Shown here piece after piece: positions 21,077-34,080 of a stretch of 64,000 bases of DNA (positions are counted from its first letter, which is position 1; every line of letters begins with the position of its first letter). The notes under the pieces are model-generated. The model was given only the letters and a program-made list of their open reading frames with translations, searched no databases and was not told the DNA's origin. The position numbers and the translations under genes were made by a program. Origin of the DNA: Entoloma clypeatum (Eukaryota > Basidiomycota > Agaricomycetes > Agaricales > Entolomataceae); contig OY751494.1 in NCBI GenBank assembly GCA_963565915.1, forward strand, positions 3,968,001 through 4,032,000, written 5' to 3'.

Positions 21077-24000
21077 ATGCCTTGTTCCGAACCCAGCACC
21101 AACGGAGGCTTGCTTCACGATGAGCAGGAATCCCCACCCATACTGAGTGCCAGCCCGGTGACCTTCGGCCGCGATTCTGGCGGCGAGGACGTCACTCGAC
21201 GTGGAAACGGACATAGGCCACGCGACGGAACAGAGGAACAAGATGACGATGAAGATGACGAGGAAGAAAGCGAGGTGGATTTTGACGCCGAGGAAGATGG
21301 CGACTACGATGAGGAAGAGGAAGACGAGGAGCCTGCACTCAAGTACGAGCGAATAGGTGGATCTGTGCCCGACCTGCTCAAGAAAGATTCTGCGTCCGCC
21401 CTAGCGATTGTTAATAAAACGATGGTATAACATTTCAATATTCCTAGCTTCGATTCCAACGTTTTCCAGGTTCTTGGAACACACGGTGGAATAGTTCATG
21501 TTCTCGACTTGGAAGGCAAACGCATAAAATCCTATAAACCCCACATGGCTTCTATTGTCGACATCTCATTGGACTCCACCGCAGAATTTGTTGCGACCGC
21601 CTCAATAGATGGTCAGTTTTCTGTCACCTGCCGTCCGTTACGTTCTCATCGACTTCCAGGACAGGTTGTCGTCCATTCCTTGTCTACCCCGGAATCCGAC
21701 TCTTTCGACATGAAACGCCCCATGCGAACCGTCGCCATCGAACCCAATTTCGCCAAACGCGCCACGAGGGCTGTTGTATGCGGTGGCTTGGCTGGAAGCC
21801 TGATTTTACGCGAAAAAGGATGGTTCGGACACAGAGAAACTTTGCTCCATACGGGCGAAGGCCCTATCTGGCAAGTCCGTTGGCGAGCGAGGTTGATTGC
21901 ATGGGCCAACGATCTCGTACGTTTCTAAACCCATGGAAGAAATGCATAAATTTGATTCCTCGTACTAACAGGGTGTAAAAATATATGACAATGTTTCCCA
22001 AACGCGCATTACGTTCATTGATCGCCCCGCCGATAGTCCACGGGCTGATCTTTTCAAATGCACCCTTCACTGGCAAGATGACTCCACGCTCCTCATCGCG
22101 TGGGCAGACCATATCAAAGTTGCTCGCATTCGTACCAGACCACGCAACCCAACAGTCCCTGGCACTACCAACCAACCCCCGTTCCTTGTCGAGATAACTG
22201 CATTCTTCAAGCTAGACTGTATGATCTCCGGAATCATTCCCCACCCTACCCCATCCACATCCGCTTCTCCAGCTCCCTCCCGAAGGTCGTCTGTCATACA
22301 ACCGGCATCCGGCCCTGATGATGCCCCCAAGCTCTCGTCCATCCCTGCTCCGCTGGCCCTCACATCTTTTCTTATCATCGCATACACGCCCCCAGACACA
22401 TTTTCTAATGAGCGGACGGACGACCGGGCTCAACAGGCTCGCAAGATTTCCGAACGCCCCGAGCTGCGGATAATTTCTCGTGGAGGCGAAGAGCTCGCAG
22501 GTGATGCACTGAGCATCACCGACTTTCACCGGTGGGGGTGCAACGATTACGTCCTTGCAGCGGTGGACACTGAAAGCGGTGATCCCGGAGCAGCGGCGTC
22601 AGACGAGGGGCGGTCTTATGTAGTGATGAGTCCCCGAGATCTTGTGCTGGTGAAAGGGAGGGACAAGAGGGATCACGTGGCTTGGTTGGTCGAAAGGCGG
22701 AGGTATGAAGAAGCGCTGAGTGAGATCGAGTGTATAGAGGCAGGAGAAGCTGCCATTGGTGCTGGAGTAGAGGTTCTGAGTGCTTCGAATATTGGCCAGC
22801 GATATATTGAGCATTTGGTGAATGAAGGTCGGTGATCTTGTTATGTTGACATATATATATATAATGTTGACGATATCTCATACTCTAGGCGACATTACCA
22901 AGGCTGCAAGGTTGTGTCCAAAAGTCTGCCGAACGGATCCAAAGCGATGGGAAGACTGGATATTTGTGTTCGCCGAAAAGCAACAACTACAAGTAACCTT
23001 CTCATAATCCGCAATACCCTCAGCTTGCACCTTACATATTGTTTCTGTTAGGCCATTATCCCGTTCGTACCAACAGAAACACCACGGCTGGACCACATGG
23101 TGTACGAGATGATGCTCGCTCATTTTTTGACTCACGATCCTCAAGTAAGTTACGCCCTTTCGTGTTTGATATCCTTCGACTGTTTTTATAGACACTTTTA
23201 CAAACCATCAAAGAATGGCCGAGGGAGATATATGACATCTCCGCAGTAATCGTCGCTGTACGATCGGAATTGGATAAAGCTGCTTCTACTTCTTCAACGA
23301 TATCATCGGCTCCGGGCTCGAAGCTATTAATGGAGTGCCTGGCTGAACTGTGCGTGTTATATTAACCAGCGCCGCTTATTTTAAAAGTTGGCCTTCGCAC
23401 TTCCAGATACACAGCTAATCGTCAATATGGCAAAGCGCTGCCTTACTTTCTCCGACTACGTCGACCGAACGTTTTCGACCTCATCCGGGAGCATAATCTC
23501 TTTACGGACGTGCAGGACCAAGTCTTGTTGCTGGTACAGTTTGACGACGAGCTGAGCAAGCAGCGGAAGCGGGAAGGTCAGATTTTTGACGAAGGACGGA
23601 GTGACGCTATCACTCTGCTTGTTGATAATATACATTCCATACCCGTGAGCATTTCCACGGTCTGGTTACATCTATTTTTCCTCATGTCAATGATGCAGAT
23701 CGGACGAGTCGTGCGGCAGCTGGACAGTAGCCCTTACTATTTGTTTCTGTATCTTGATGCATTGGTGATGCAGAAAGATCCACAGCTGGTCAGCGATTTT
23801 GCTGACCTTCAGGTAACCATAAATATTTGAAAACTGCTCCTTGCTTATTGGCCTTGTCCCTTGTCTAGGTCAAACTATATGCTGAGTTTTCCACCTCACG
23901 ACTTATAGATTTCTTGCGCGGGAGTAATTATTACAACCTCGAGATGGTAAAAGGTCTTTGTAAAATGATGTTCTGTGAAGTGTTGACAGAAATTTTGTAG

Positions 24001-24927
24001 GCCTACAACGTATGCAAGAAGCGTGACCTTGTTCTGGAGATGGTTTTTCTGTTGGGTCGAATGGGGAACAATAGAGAGGCACTCAATTTAATAATTGAAA
24101 GACTCGGAGATGTTCATCGAGTGGGCATGGTCTTGCTCAGGCTCATTTCTCGCAGTTAACCGGAATCTTTCCTCATAGGCAATTGATTTTGCAAAAGAAC
24201 AAGATGATGACGACCTTTGGGAAGACCTCCTAAAATACTCGGAAACTCGCCCTGGTAATTGATTCCATTCCTATCCTTTTCCTGAACATACCAATCACCC
24301 ATCCACAGCCTTCATCCGTGGCTTATTGGAGAATGTTGGCGTCGAGATAAGCCCCATTCGTCTGATCCGGCGCATAAAGAATGGGCTCGAAATCCCTGGA
24401 CTGAAGGAAGCTTTGATCAAGATTCTCCAGGACTTCCACTTGCAAATATCTCTTCTTGAAGGCTGCCAGACGATCATGGATGGTGACAGTTCGGACCTCT
24501 CGCGGAGGTTGCAGAAGAATCAGACCAATGGGTTCGTCCTCACAGGTGACGATCAACATACCCCTTACTTGATTATCGGCATACTCAGTCATAGTTATTC
24601 AGCGAAAACGAACTGCCTGATATGTAGTCGCCCATTACAAGAGAACCCTCAAACCCTCGTCCTTTTATTCTTGTGTCGTCACATCGTTCATGCAAGATGC
24701 GCGAGTGGGGGGGAGCAACTCCCGCCACAACCTGATCCGGCCTTGAGAAGCGTCGAGTTGGGCGGATCGGCGACTTACGGTCTCAACGGAAAGATTGCTT
24801 TGTAAGTCGTTTGGTCCCTGAAGTAATCTGGATTCAATCAATGGTATATAGCGAGTCCATCGTGAGGACCAAGATTCGGCAAGGATGTCCTGTGTGTCAT
24901 AAGAAAAGCGAGGGTTTGCGTGCATGA
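21077..24927 (+). CDS. VPS41: HOPS complex subunit Vps41
   Basis: Vps41 is the HOPS effector that tethers late endosomes or vesicles to the vacuole. Fourteen exons splice in phase (21077-21424, 21470-21611, 21660-21916, 21972-22827, 22889-22992, 23052-23144, 23192-23349, 23407-23644, 23699-23812, 23869-23946, 24001-24120, 24179-24254, 24309-24801, 24852-24927) to 1050 residues. The N-terminus is strongly acidic (about residues 50-85), then a beta-propeller starts at GTHGGIVHVLDLEGK. The middle and C-terminal parts are alpha-solenoid (clathrin heavy-chain repeat region, RDLVLEMVFLLGRMGNNREALNLI). The end is a RING-H2-like zinc domain: CLICSRPL, CRHIVHARC and CPVCHKK. A segment at 24545-24590 could be an optional in-frame intron. 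Confidence 0.95.
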
Positions 24928-25240
24928 ATCGGTGGTTTGTATTGCCTCCTCTTCCTTTTGCATTTATACCCATATTCGAGATCGCCTCGGTTCAATAAAC
25001 ATCCCAACAATGTATGAAGTACTCGTGTTGAATCCGCTTGTTGCATGCCTCAAATTTATTGAGGGAAGGAGAAAATGGATGCCTTTATGCAAAATGCATT
25101 TATACAAACCCAGGAAAAATACAGGAGTGTCGGTCTACAGTAGTGGGGAGAAGTGTGTGTTATGATTCATGCCGAGGTATTCGGAGAAGCAGGTGCGGGG
25201 GGACGATCTTTGTGAGTCAACAAGGAAAACACCTGCGCTG
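24928..25240. other. Convergent 3' intergenic region (VPS41/COX23)
   Basis: This 313-bp stretch separates the stop codons of VPS41 (+) and COX23 (-). No frame in it looks coding. It should contain both 3' untranslated regions. Confidence 0.55.
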
Positions 25241-25657
25241 CTATGTGGACCGCCCAGCACGCCGGTCGGCTTTTCTCTGTTCGATCTAACAAAGACGGAC
25301 TCTGAGATAATGTTGGGCATAAAATGAGGTAGATAAAGCGCGCACCCAGAGCCTTTTGCAATCTCTGTAGGCTTGAAAGTATTCAGCGCAGGCAGAGCGA
25401 TCATAGTCATGGCGGTTTAAACAGTCCATGGATGCTTTGGAAGCGGCGGCACAAGGACTACAAGAAATTACTGTCAGGTGAGGAGGAAGAAAGGAAACTA
25501 CGCACTCTATGAACTGAGATTCAGAATGGCGTCCCTGCGAGAATGACTGGCTGAGATAGCCTTTTCAACAGTTGTTAGGACATACTTGAAATTGCTCTTT
25601 ATAATCGAGGGGTTTCGCATTGGCTTGAGGGTTTGAAATACTCTCTGTCCCTGCCAT
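25241..25657 (-). CDS. COX23: Cytochrome c oxidase assembly factor Cox23 (twin CX9C)
   Basis: Cox23 (CHCHD7 family) is a small protein of the mitochondrial intermembrane space needed for cytochrome oxidase assembly. It does not appear as one open frame; four exons must be joined: 25657-25586, 25534-25506, 25457-25346 and 25285-25241, giving 85 residues. The product reads MAGTESISNPQANAKPLDY, then FIDPCAAASKASMDCLNR and CAEYFQAYRDCKRLW, then IEQRKADRRAGRST. Both CX9C pairs (C-AAASKASMD-C and C-AEYFQAYRD-C) are intact and would form the disulphide-linked helical hairpin imported by the Mia40 route. Introns are 51, 48 and 60 nt with GT-AG ends. It is divergent from NUP192. Confidence 0.9.
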
Positions 25658-25771
25658 GATTTGGGGTGGATACTCAAAGGGTTAAGCCATGAAGTGTATT
25701 TGATCCAAAGCTTGGGACCAAACAGCAGTTTGACGCGTTCATCGTCGGCGTTCAACAGTTATTTCCTCTTC
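25658..25771. promoter_or_regulatory. Divergent promoter region COX23/NUP192
   Basis: The 114 bp between the two start codons must serve both genes. I see no clear TATA box or named factor site. Evidence is positional only. Confidence 0.4.
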
Positions 25772-28700
25772 ATGTCGCGCGAGCTATCCAGTAGATCAAA
25801 CCTCATCGATGTGTACGTTGGATTCTCCGTATCCATTCGAGTCTATACCCATTGACGTTATAGGACGTATACTCAGCTTCACTCGATCTTGTCTGGTCGT
25901 GTCGAGGCCGTACAACCCCAGCAGATTACAGAGTACCTCAACACACGAAAGGCTCAATTCAGGAACATAGCTGAACCTTTTGGAAAGCCATCAGACGTGT
26001 CGCGTAAAAAGCTCAATTGTGGTTCAGTGACCTTACCAGACGCGGTCGTGGTCCAAGTGGACGACGTCGACAAGGAGTTTGTCTCCGCCATCAGCGACAG
26101 GTTCTGCATCGACGAAGTTCAAGCCCTTATACTCTTTCGCGGATTTTTATACAATGAAGGTCTGACGTCAGTTGCAGACGGCAGTGCAGCCATGGTTGCC
26201 GAGCTGCTTGAGACTATCGCTCCATTCTACCACTCGGAAAAATTATCTTTCTATCGCTGTTGGATTCCCCTCTTCCGCGCATTCGACACTTCGGAATCGG
26301 ACATTCACGATGCTGTCGCCAGTTTTCTTAACGACATCATCCCAGACCCCCCAGGCTTTTCCCGATCCATCATCGCCGAATATGTGCGTAAAACTCAGCA
26401 AAGGCCGCCGGAAACGACAAGTGGAGACCCCAAATCTGCTACTCGCTGGGCCAAGCAGAACAGCAAAGAACAATTGGTCCTCGCCGAAGTGCTTTTCTGG
26501 GCGATGTGGGGCTTTGTTCCCTGCATCGCTATGTTGGTGGAGGATATCTATAGGGTTGCATATGACACGAGGTTAGGCGCGGAGCAGGCCAATGCTACTT
26601 TGCTTCTCGACGACGAAGCTACACAATTGCGGCAAGATTGTGGTGCCATGTGGATACTCATCATGATCGAAGTGCTGGAACTTGAGACGATTGCTCAGGG
26701 GCTCATTGAAATCTCAAACGACCCGGTTCAAAAAGACCTTTACATTGCATCGCCGGATTCTCTCAAGCGGATTCATGAAATGGTGATAAACCACGCTGAT
26801 AGTCAGTATGTCTGCGTCTACCTGGCATGGGCTTTTGTTCTTTCCCATTTAGCCAACAAAGCAGATGGGATGAAGGAAGTCCCGGAATCCTATGCGTCCT
26901 TCTTCGAAATCGTCCTCCCTGACCTTAACTGTTCCTGCTCCAAACAACGAGAGCCCGTTCACGAGTCCATGATAGCTATGTGCCTACGTCCAGAAGCCAG
27001 GTTATTCGAGGCGATGAAGATGTTCCTGGAGGAATCACCACTTTTTGTAACTGCCACTGCGTGGAAAAAAGGCTCAAGCGTGACTGACACAAATGCTATT
27101 GCGTTTCGTTCCATTTTCAAAGGTGTGTAACTCAATCAATCTTTCCGACGCGAAGTTTTCTCAACTTCGAAAGGTTTGGTCATCGCTTTGGTCGAGCTTG
27201 TCCCCATTGAAAACATTCCGAATCATGAAAAGTTTGTCGAAGTCTGGATTGATCTGTTCGGCCGCAGCGAGAGCTTATCCGTCGGTGGCATTTGCGCTCA
27301 ATACTGGCGTCATGACTGGGATAACGGACGCCGAAGCGCGATAATCACTGTTGCCCAGAACCGCTTTCCGATAGAGTTCAGAACCCTCCCTCGTCTTCTT
27401 CGTGCTATGACTGCGTATGGCTTCCTCGACACAGATCCATTATCTATTGCCGATCATTCTCGGGAAGGATCCGAACTATCACCAGACCGCTATACCTGCG
27501 CGCATTATGTCTTTCATTTTATGGACAAGCTGCAGAGTTACTTCCAAGTCATTCCCACGAGTGCTTGTACCGGCACTCATGCCCTTTATGAAAAACAGCA
27601 GGAACGGTTCGATTCGACTCCTGTCTCCACAGGTCTAAATTATACCAACCTTCGGCCGATTAAACTCCCTGGAGGTAGCATTCTTCCAGCAAGGTCGACA
27701 GGCCGTCTTCTGACGCTGGACGGAGGGGAGTTCATTGGCGTGTCGTGGAAACACGAACACTGCGGATGGAAGCTGATACTGGAGGTTTTGACCGACTATG
27801 TCAACCGCAGACGGATGCACTCTCTCGGCTCAGGGGGAGCCTACCATGACTTGTCATTCAACGGAAAGACCGCGTCGCAGTTGTTTACACTTCGCCTTGA
27901 AGACATTGGTGTCGAGTTCGGTACCGAAGAGGATGTGGCCATTGTGACAGATGCTCTCGACCTCGTCCGCAGTGTGACACAAGACAATCCAGATCAAGCG
28001 GAGCTCCTCATGCTCTCCTTGGAGTCCGGCGAACCTGTGGTTTCGCATACGATGACAGAGTCGCAGCCTCCTGACCTAGTACAGGTGACTACGATGATAC
28101 TTGAAGACGCCATCACAGATGTCCGATCCAGGACACAGCTTCATCCGAACTTAATCACCTCAGCGATGAGCGTTCTGGCCGCCCTCCTCCGCCTTTCTAA
28201 CTATGCGAACAGGGTTTGGCTTTTCATCCGTTCCACTACTACGCTTTTTGGCTCAGATAGCACGGCTGCATTTGCGTCAGTTGCCCTCGCAGCAGAAAGA
28301 ATCACCGGTCATTACACAATGACACTAGCTCTCCTCCATCTGGTACAACAGCTCTTCCAGGAGGCAGCTTCTTCAGTGCTTCCGGAGAATGCCCGCTTAC
28401 AGCAGGTTAAAGAAGAGGTTCTCCTCCGTGCAGCTCGCTTTATCCATACTGAAATCTGGGTTGAGCACCTGGGTTGGAAGTATACTCAGTTGGGTGACCG
28501 ATTCGAGATCGGAAGGCGTATCATGGCATTGTACTTCGACATTTTACAGTACGCCCCACCGTCCCTGGAGGAGCGTCCGTTCTTGAAATTGAGCCAGTCT
28601 GTTCTGGATGTCTTACTTTTCAAAGCAGCGAGTTCCACCATCAACCCGCTAGTGTCATCTATCGGAGCAGGAGTTCAGATTTTGAAGATGCTGTATGCCT

Positions 28701-31700
28701 GTCGTCGGTATGCTGATGCGAGGCGTCTCATCTTCCTGCTTGAATCACACCTGCGGATCATCCGGCTGATTCTGAACTACAAACAAACCTCTTTCGCTTC
28801 GTCAAAGCCAAGTCTCCTCGAACAAGCTCTCTGCGCGCGTGGCACGCGTGGAGCTTCATCTCACGATTTGAACTGCTCAAAAGCTGACCCTATTGACATA
28901 CTGGCAGCTTATGCGACTGGCCGTGAATTTGGTAACATTGTGCCCCTCGAGGCTGTCCTTGTTCTCCATGCCCTGTGCACTTCGCTGTCGTTTTCTCAAC
29001 CCTCTCCTCCCACCATCATGGGCCATCTATCCAATCCCGAGGCTGTGGTAGCGGCCTTCGTACGCATTGCCCAGCATCCTTATGAGGAGCCATCCCTACG
29101 CAATGCTGTTTGGAACTTCATGTCTCTTGCTGTCGATAAGGAGCCTGCTCTCGCCAGGTTGTATGTCACGGGCAAGTTCCAAACTCCTGTTGATTTCAAT
29201 GGCAAACCAAAAACGTCAGAATCCGAAACGACTGAAAAGGCAAAGACGGAGAATGCGGTACAAGTGGCCCGCGAAATCCTTGCAAATTCGAAAGACATCT
29301 GGGAGGTCAACCCTCAGCTATTGGCTTCCGTCCTTCGGTTCTTAGAAATGGTGTGGCAGCATGGATTAGAGCACAAGACCATTCTTACAACAATCCGAAG
29401 TGATGAAGAGTTTTGGGATCAGGTAACCTTGATCGCCTGTGAAGAGGCTGGACCAGCTCCAGATTATGAGACGACATCATGCGAGACGGTGGACGGTGTA
29501 CAACACTCCAACCTACATAATATCGTCGCCGCACATTGTCACCGTATACTTGCAAAGTCCTATGCTGCACGCCTCATTGGCCTAGATATCGGGATCGATA
29601 TTCAGCCCAATGGACGCGGGGCTTCGGTCAAAAAGCCTCAGAGCTACCTCAAGATGGAGCCCAAGTTCAAGTCGCAGGATGAGCTCAATGATCTCGTTTG
29701 TGAGGCGGCACCCAGCTCTTATGATCCTACACTTTACGATAAGGTTTTGGACTCATTGGAGGCTCATTATCAAGGCCTGGCCCTTGAACAACTTCGTCTT
29801 CAAGAGCCCCTGGACCAACGCGAGTTAGGAGACAGCTTCGCCTTCTCCCCATCCTTGCTCTCAAGGAGACTACCCGCCTACAAGTCAAAGGCGGATGGCA
29901 TGATGGATTATACTGCAACCACGGTCGAGATGCAGCTCCTCTCGATCAACCTGAACCTTTCTTTGGCACATGCTCAAAACGCCCTTATAGAAGCGTGGCA
30001 ATTCTTGTTCCAGAAAACCGTACCTTATCTCCGGGGAGAAGCTTCAATCAGACCCCTGATCTTAGCGGTCTCGGCAACAATATCTTATGATATTGCTAGA
30101 GAGCAAAGGTTAGGAGATATGATGGCGACAATTCACGGTAAAAGACTCTCGCTCCTTCTCTCCATGTTGGAAGTTGCTTGGTTCTCCAGTTCGGACACAC
30201 CAAACGAGATACAGTCTTTCATGGAGCTGGTTCGCAATGTTCACCATGTCCTCACAAACGATTGCCAGCCTCCTGCGAAGTCTTTCATCGGTGCCTTCTC
30301 GACGCCCTTCCACCGCACGTTGTTACAAATCATCTACTACGCTTCGCGCCAATGTCGCAGTCTAGCTCGACGACCAAAGGCCCTCAATGCTGAACAGCGA
30401 TTAACATTGACCTCGATGGTTGACGCCACTCTTAATCTTGTGACTGATGCCCTTAAGCTCGCGTTCGAATCGGCGCAGAACAGAACCGATCTAGAGCTTG
30501 ATTGTGACATGGAGTTACTCGTCGCAGTGTTCGAACAGTGCACCCATCCGGAGATTAACCCTTCTTCGACATTATGGCTCGCTCGGTGTCAGGAAACTGA
30601 CATCATCAAGACAAGCCTCAACCTCTATGTGCACATTGATCTTGTCGGGCTCACCGACCTTCCTCTGCTGTTCGTTCGAAAGCAACCACTATACGCGCCC
30701 CATATCCTTCTCTTTCATATCGCACTGGTTAACAACTCCCTGGCAGCAGCTGAGCGTCTTGCCAGTGATGGAGTTTTGGCCGCATATAGCAACAACTTCA
30801 TCAGCGCAGCTATCAGTGCTGGTCTCATTGATGTCTCCCTTCCCGAACTTCCTGGAGAGCGGAGTCCTGCTCACCGTGCATATTGTTCAATGTTGGCTAT
30901 TGTTGCGGGTGTCATCTCGGCTCTAGGTCGTTATAACCACTATTTCGATGCTGAGGCAAGCGGGTTCGTGCAGCTATATGGAGATCAGATTTCGCGAGCA
31001 TTATCGTGGACGATTGGCGACTCTATCACGTTCGCTTTCTTGGAGGAAGTGGAACAGGTCGTGAACCTATTTCGCGCAATTGCAGAAACCGCACCCTCGA
31101 CAGTGAACATCGATTCGCCTGTCCAAGAAGTCCTACGTGTCTTCACAAACCATGGACTTCAGTTTCTGCAACAGATCAATTATGCCATTACCCACCCGAA
31201 CCATCTTACAAGTCTCTTTGAACCTTTGACGGCAGAGGAACGCGCACAATACGAAAAAGACTCCCCATCGATAGAGCCGTTGAAGCGCCCTATGATTGCC
31301 TACCTCTTGCATCGTCTTTTCCGACTTTCGAGCAATATCCTATCTACTCTGATCACTATAAGCCGAGCTGACTCGGTCCTGTTGGGCCATCAAGATGATT
31401 GGCTTATCAACGAAGCTCTCATTGTGCCGGTTAGTCTTTCTTTCCACCGAAAAGCAAACACACACTGACGATCGCGGTATCATAGCACTCAAAGGTTGTC
31501 CTTGGAGAACCCGCTTCCATGGGAACCTTATTAGAGCTAGGCAACTCCACCCTGGACGTCTTGCGTGACCTGGTCAACCGTCCCGCCGGTCAGAGCCTTA
31601 CCGTCGCCACCCCAGCTCTGCCAGGAGCATATACCAGTCCATTGGATGTGCGTCAAGGCATTTTAACGGCGCGTCGGAATCTGGAGTGTACGCTCATGTA

Positions 31701-32016
31701 TGCGGTGACGCAGTTGGTAATGTGGTTGTCAAAGCCGGAGTTTGACACATCGCTTGTGGATGATGACGATCCGCAAGCGATGGAGGTCGTGCACCGAACA
31801 GATGGATCCAAAGACCGAAGACCACGACATTCGATTTCCTTGGCCGAACGATTACGGAGAGGAATGACTGGGGAAATGGCCGCCGACCTGCAGTCGCTGT
31901 TGAACAAAACAAAGCCGATTCTGGCAAAGAGCAATACCGTCTTGCAGAAGACGTCCATTGACCTGACGTCCGTTTTATCGAATTTTTTGCATGACAGGAT
32001 TGGTGTACCCACTTAG
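25772..32016 (+). CDS. NUP192: Nucleoporin Nup192 (Nup205 family)
   Basis: Nup192 is a large alpha-solenoid scaffold nucleoporin of the inner ring of the nuclear pore complex. Exons 25772-25812, 25864-27122, 27174-31429 and 31486-32016 give 2028 residues, the expected size class. Exon 1 codes MSRELSSRSNLIDV; the start is an inference from phase. Family-typical blocks include RFCIDEVQALILFRGFLYNEGL, LVIALVELVPIENIPNHEKFVEVW, DGGEFIGVSWKHEHCGWKLI, and the C-terminal RPMIAYLLHRLFRLSSNILSTL and GTLLELGNSTLDVLRDLV. The protein is helical throughout with no membrane span. The third exon, 4.26 kb without an intron, is unusually long for this window. Confidence 0.93.
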
Positions 32017-32606
32017 ATTGGTTTTATCCGCTACAAAAGACGTGTATCAAAGATGCTTCCCATTCGTTCTATCTGTACTTTATCGATGTATCCGAACCCA
32101 TGTCCGTCGTCTCGACTTTCTAAATGCTATGCATGAGTCGCAAGTCCCGATGTAAACCTGACAATACAGAAAGCTTCTAGTCCCCAAATTGCATGAGTCA
32201 GCCCCGAGAGCCGACAAGGGCAACGACGCGAATCCAAAATTGCCATGTACCGCAGCCTGATGATGCCAACACCTTGGAAAAACAGTCTGAGAGAATGAAT
32301 GCCTTCCCCTTTATTCCATAAAGTTCGAGATGGAGGTCAGAATGACTCCAAGTTTGACCTCGAGCCTGGCTCATTCTGAATCATCGACCGCCCACATAGA
32401 AGTGAGTCTTGACTGTGATCAACTTGAGGTAATAGAATTATATTATATGGAAGAATGTCGGTGCCGACAGTCTGCGGGCCAGGGGAGGCACAGGATGGAT
32501 GCACAGTCATCTCTTGTAAGAATCGAAGTGAAAAGAACGCAGGTTTCGAGTCACAAGGATGTGCAAGTTGAGAGAATAAAATTCCGGGTGATGAAGGTGG
32601 CGTTAA
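32017..32606. other. Convergent 3' intergenic region (NUP192/MetAP)
   Basis: This 590-bp stretch lies between the stops of NUP192 (+) and the methionine aminopeptidase gene (-). Frames at 32330-32647 (+) look random. I see no tRNA, repeat or conserved motif. Confidence 0.5.
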
Positions 32607-34020
32607 CTATATGCAAGTTAACACCTCAGCACCGCTTTCCGTTATGAGAACCGTATGTTCTGCTTGCGCACCACGCGCCGCATTCTGAAAGAGAAATCAG
32701 CTATGCCCAGAGCGTCATGAGAAGAATTACCTCAGTTGAGGTGGTCCACCCGTCTGGAAAGATCCAAGCTCGGGGGTCTGAGCCTTGGACCAAACAAGGC
32801 TACCGATAACCATGTCAAGTTGGCGAGCGAACCGACAGTATAGAGATTGAATTATCACCTCGATGGTAAAGCAATCTCCAGGCACCATGACACCTGGCTC
32901 ATCATTCACTATCACAGACACAGCTCAATCACACAGGACGGACGAAAGGCGATGAAATCCAACCGACGATGATGCAAAATCCATGGTGGCTTGTGAAAGA
33001 CGGTTCCTATACTATGTCCAGTGAATTGCGAGGATACAGAGAAATCTTTATGCCGGATAAGCTCATGCATAGCCTTGCCAATGCTCTTGAAAGGACGTCC
33101 GGGGCCGCATGCTCCGATCCCTGCTTGTAAAGCGTCGTGTGTAATCTCTACAAGCTCCCGTCCTTGGTCATCCTAGAGGATTTGGAACATAGATAAAAGT
33201 CTGTAGTGGATGTGAACACTTTCAATTACCACGTTGCCAACAAGGAACATTTCAGATGTATCTCCATGATATCCATTGAGAAATACGGTGATGTCGATAT
33301 TAATGATGTCCCCATCTTGGAGCGGACGGCTGCTCGAGATATATATTTCAGTACTAGACAGGTGTGCATTCATCGATGGTATTGAAACGCACTCGTCTGG
33401 AATTCCATGAACAAGGACATTGTTCACACTACGAAAGACATAACAATTGAGCTCCAACGAAAATTGGGGTAATGCAGACCTTGTACAGCATGATTTCGGG
33501 AAGCCCATATACATGAGTGGAGAAGGATAGGCATTATGCGTAGTGATAAACTCATGAACCGCTTTGTCGATGCTGTTGGTCGTAACGCCAACCTTCCGCA
33601 TGGGTGAGATACTCCAAGCCCATGGAAATAAGATACACAGACCTCAACCAACCGTTTAGCATATTCCAACGACCTCCTTGCGAGCTTTCCGGCGTCTCGG
33701 ACACGCGCTTCGGCCTCTCCGCCTAATAGAACCCTCTCAACGGTATTGCCGATTTTCCCGCCATCTTCTGCTGAAAATCCCGGTCTGGCGTAATCTGGTC
33801 GTATTATACCTTCTTGAACACGACGTGGAGTTATGTGGGACACGCCAAATACAAACGGCTCGGCGGGTAAAATGATGTGGTAGTTCCCGAAGTCGGAACC
33901 ATCTTGAATGGGGCTTCTGGCAGTTTTTGTAAGGGGTCGTCGGTGATGATGGGAGGCTGGAATTGCTGAGATACGCTGCAAACGAGATCGCGTTGCTGTT
34001 GGCCTGAGCAAACGGAGCAT
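32607..34020 (-). CDS. Methionine aminopeptidase type 1, probably mitochondrial
   Basis: This enzyme removes the initiator methionine; the N-terminus suggests the mitochondrial paralogue (MAP1D-like). Exons 34020-33643, 33592-33480, 33428-33230 and further exons down to the stop at 32607 were read. The leader [20 protein letters not shown] is arginine-rich, acid-poor and fits a matrix presequence. Catalytic features: [13 protein letters not shown], metal ligands in [19 protein letters not shown] (two Asp), [11 protein letters not shown] (His), FTIE (Glu) and DGWTTSTEN (Glu). The usual GHGIG is GHSIG here. The C-terminal join to [12 protein letters not shown] and [14 protein letters not shown] uses short introns whose ends I did not all fix. 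Its start lies head-to-head with the chitin synthase fragment. Confidence 0.88.
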
Positions 34021-34080
34021 CAGTTGTGGATTTGTAGCTGACAAATTTAGTACAAAGACATCATTGGCAAAACCAACTTG

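Noticed and set aside
25135..25410. Separate 91-residue minus-strand gene
   Set aside because: It is another frame of the COX23 region; the COX23 exons with both CX9C pairs explain the sequence better.
25428..25477. NUP192 first exon MDALEAAAQGLQEIT
   Set aside because: It lies on the opposite strand of a COX23 exon and no downstream acceptor in the right phase leads to the Nup192 frame.
25507..25755. Minus-strand protein MNADDERVKLLFGPK
   Set aside because: This open frame reads through the COX23 first intron; the ATG at 25657 in another frame gives the conserved protein.
32330..32647. Small plus-strand gene in the NUP192/MetAP gap
   Set aside because: No conserved motif and no splice partners; its right end overlaps the MetAP 3' end antisense.
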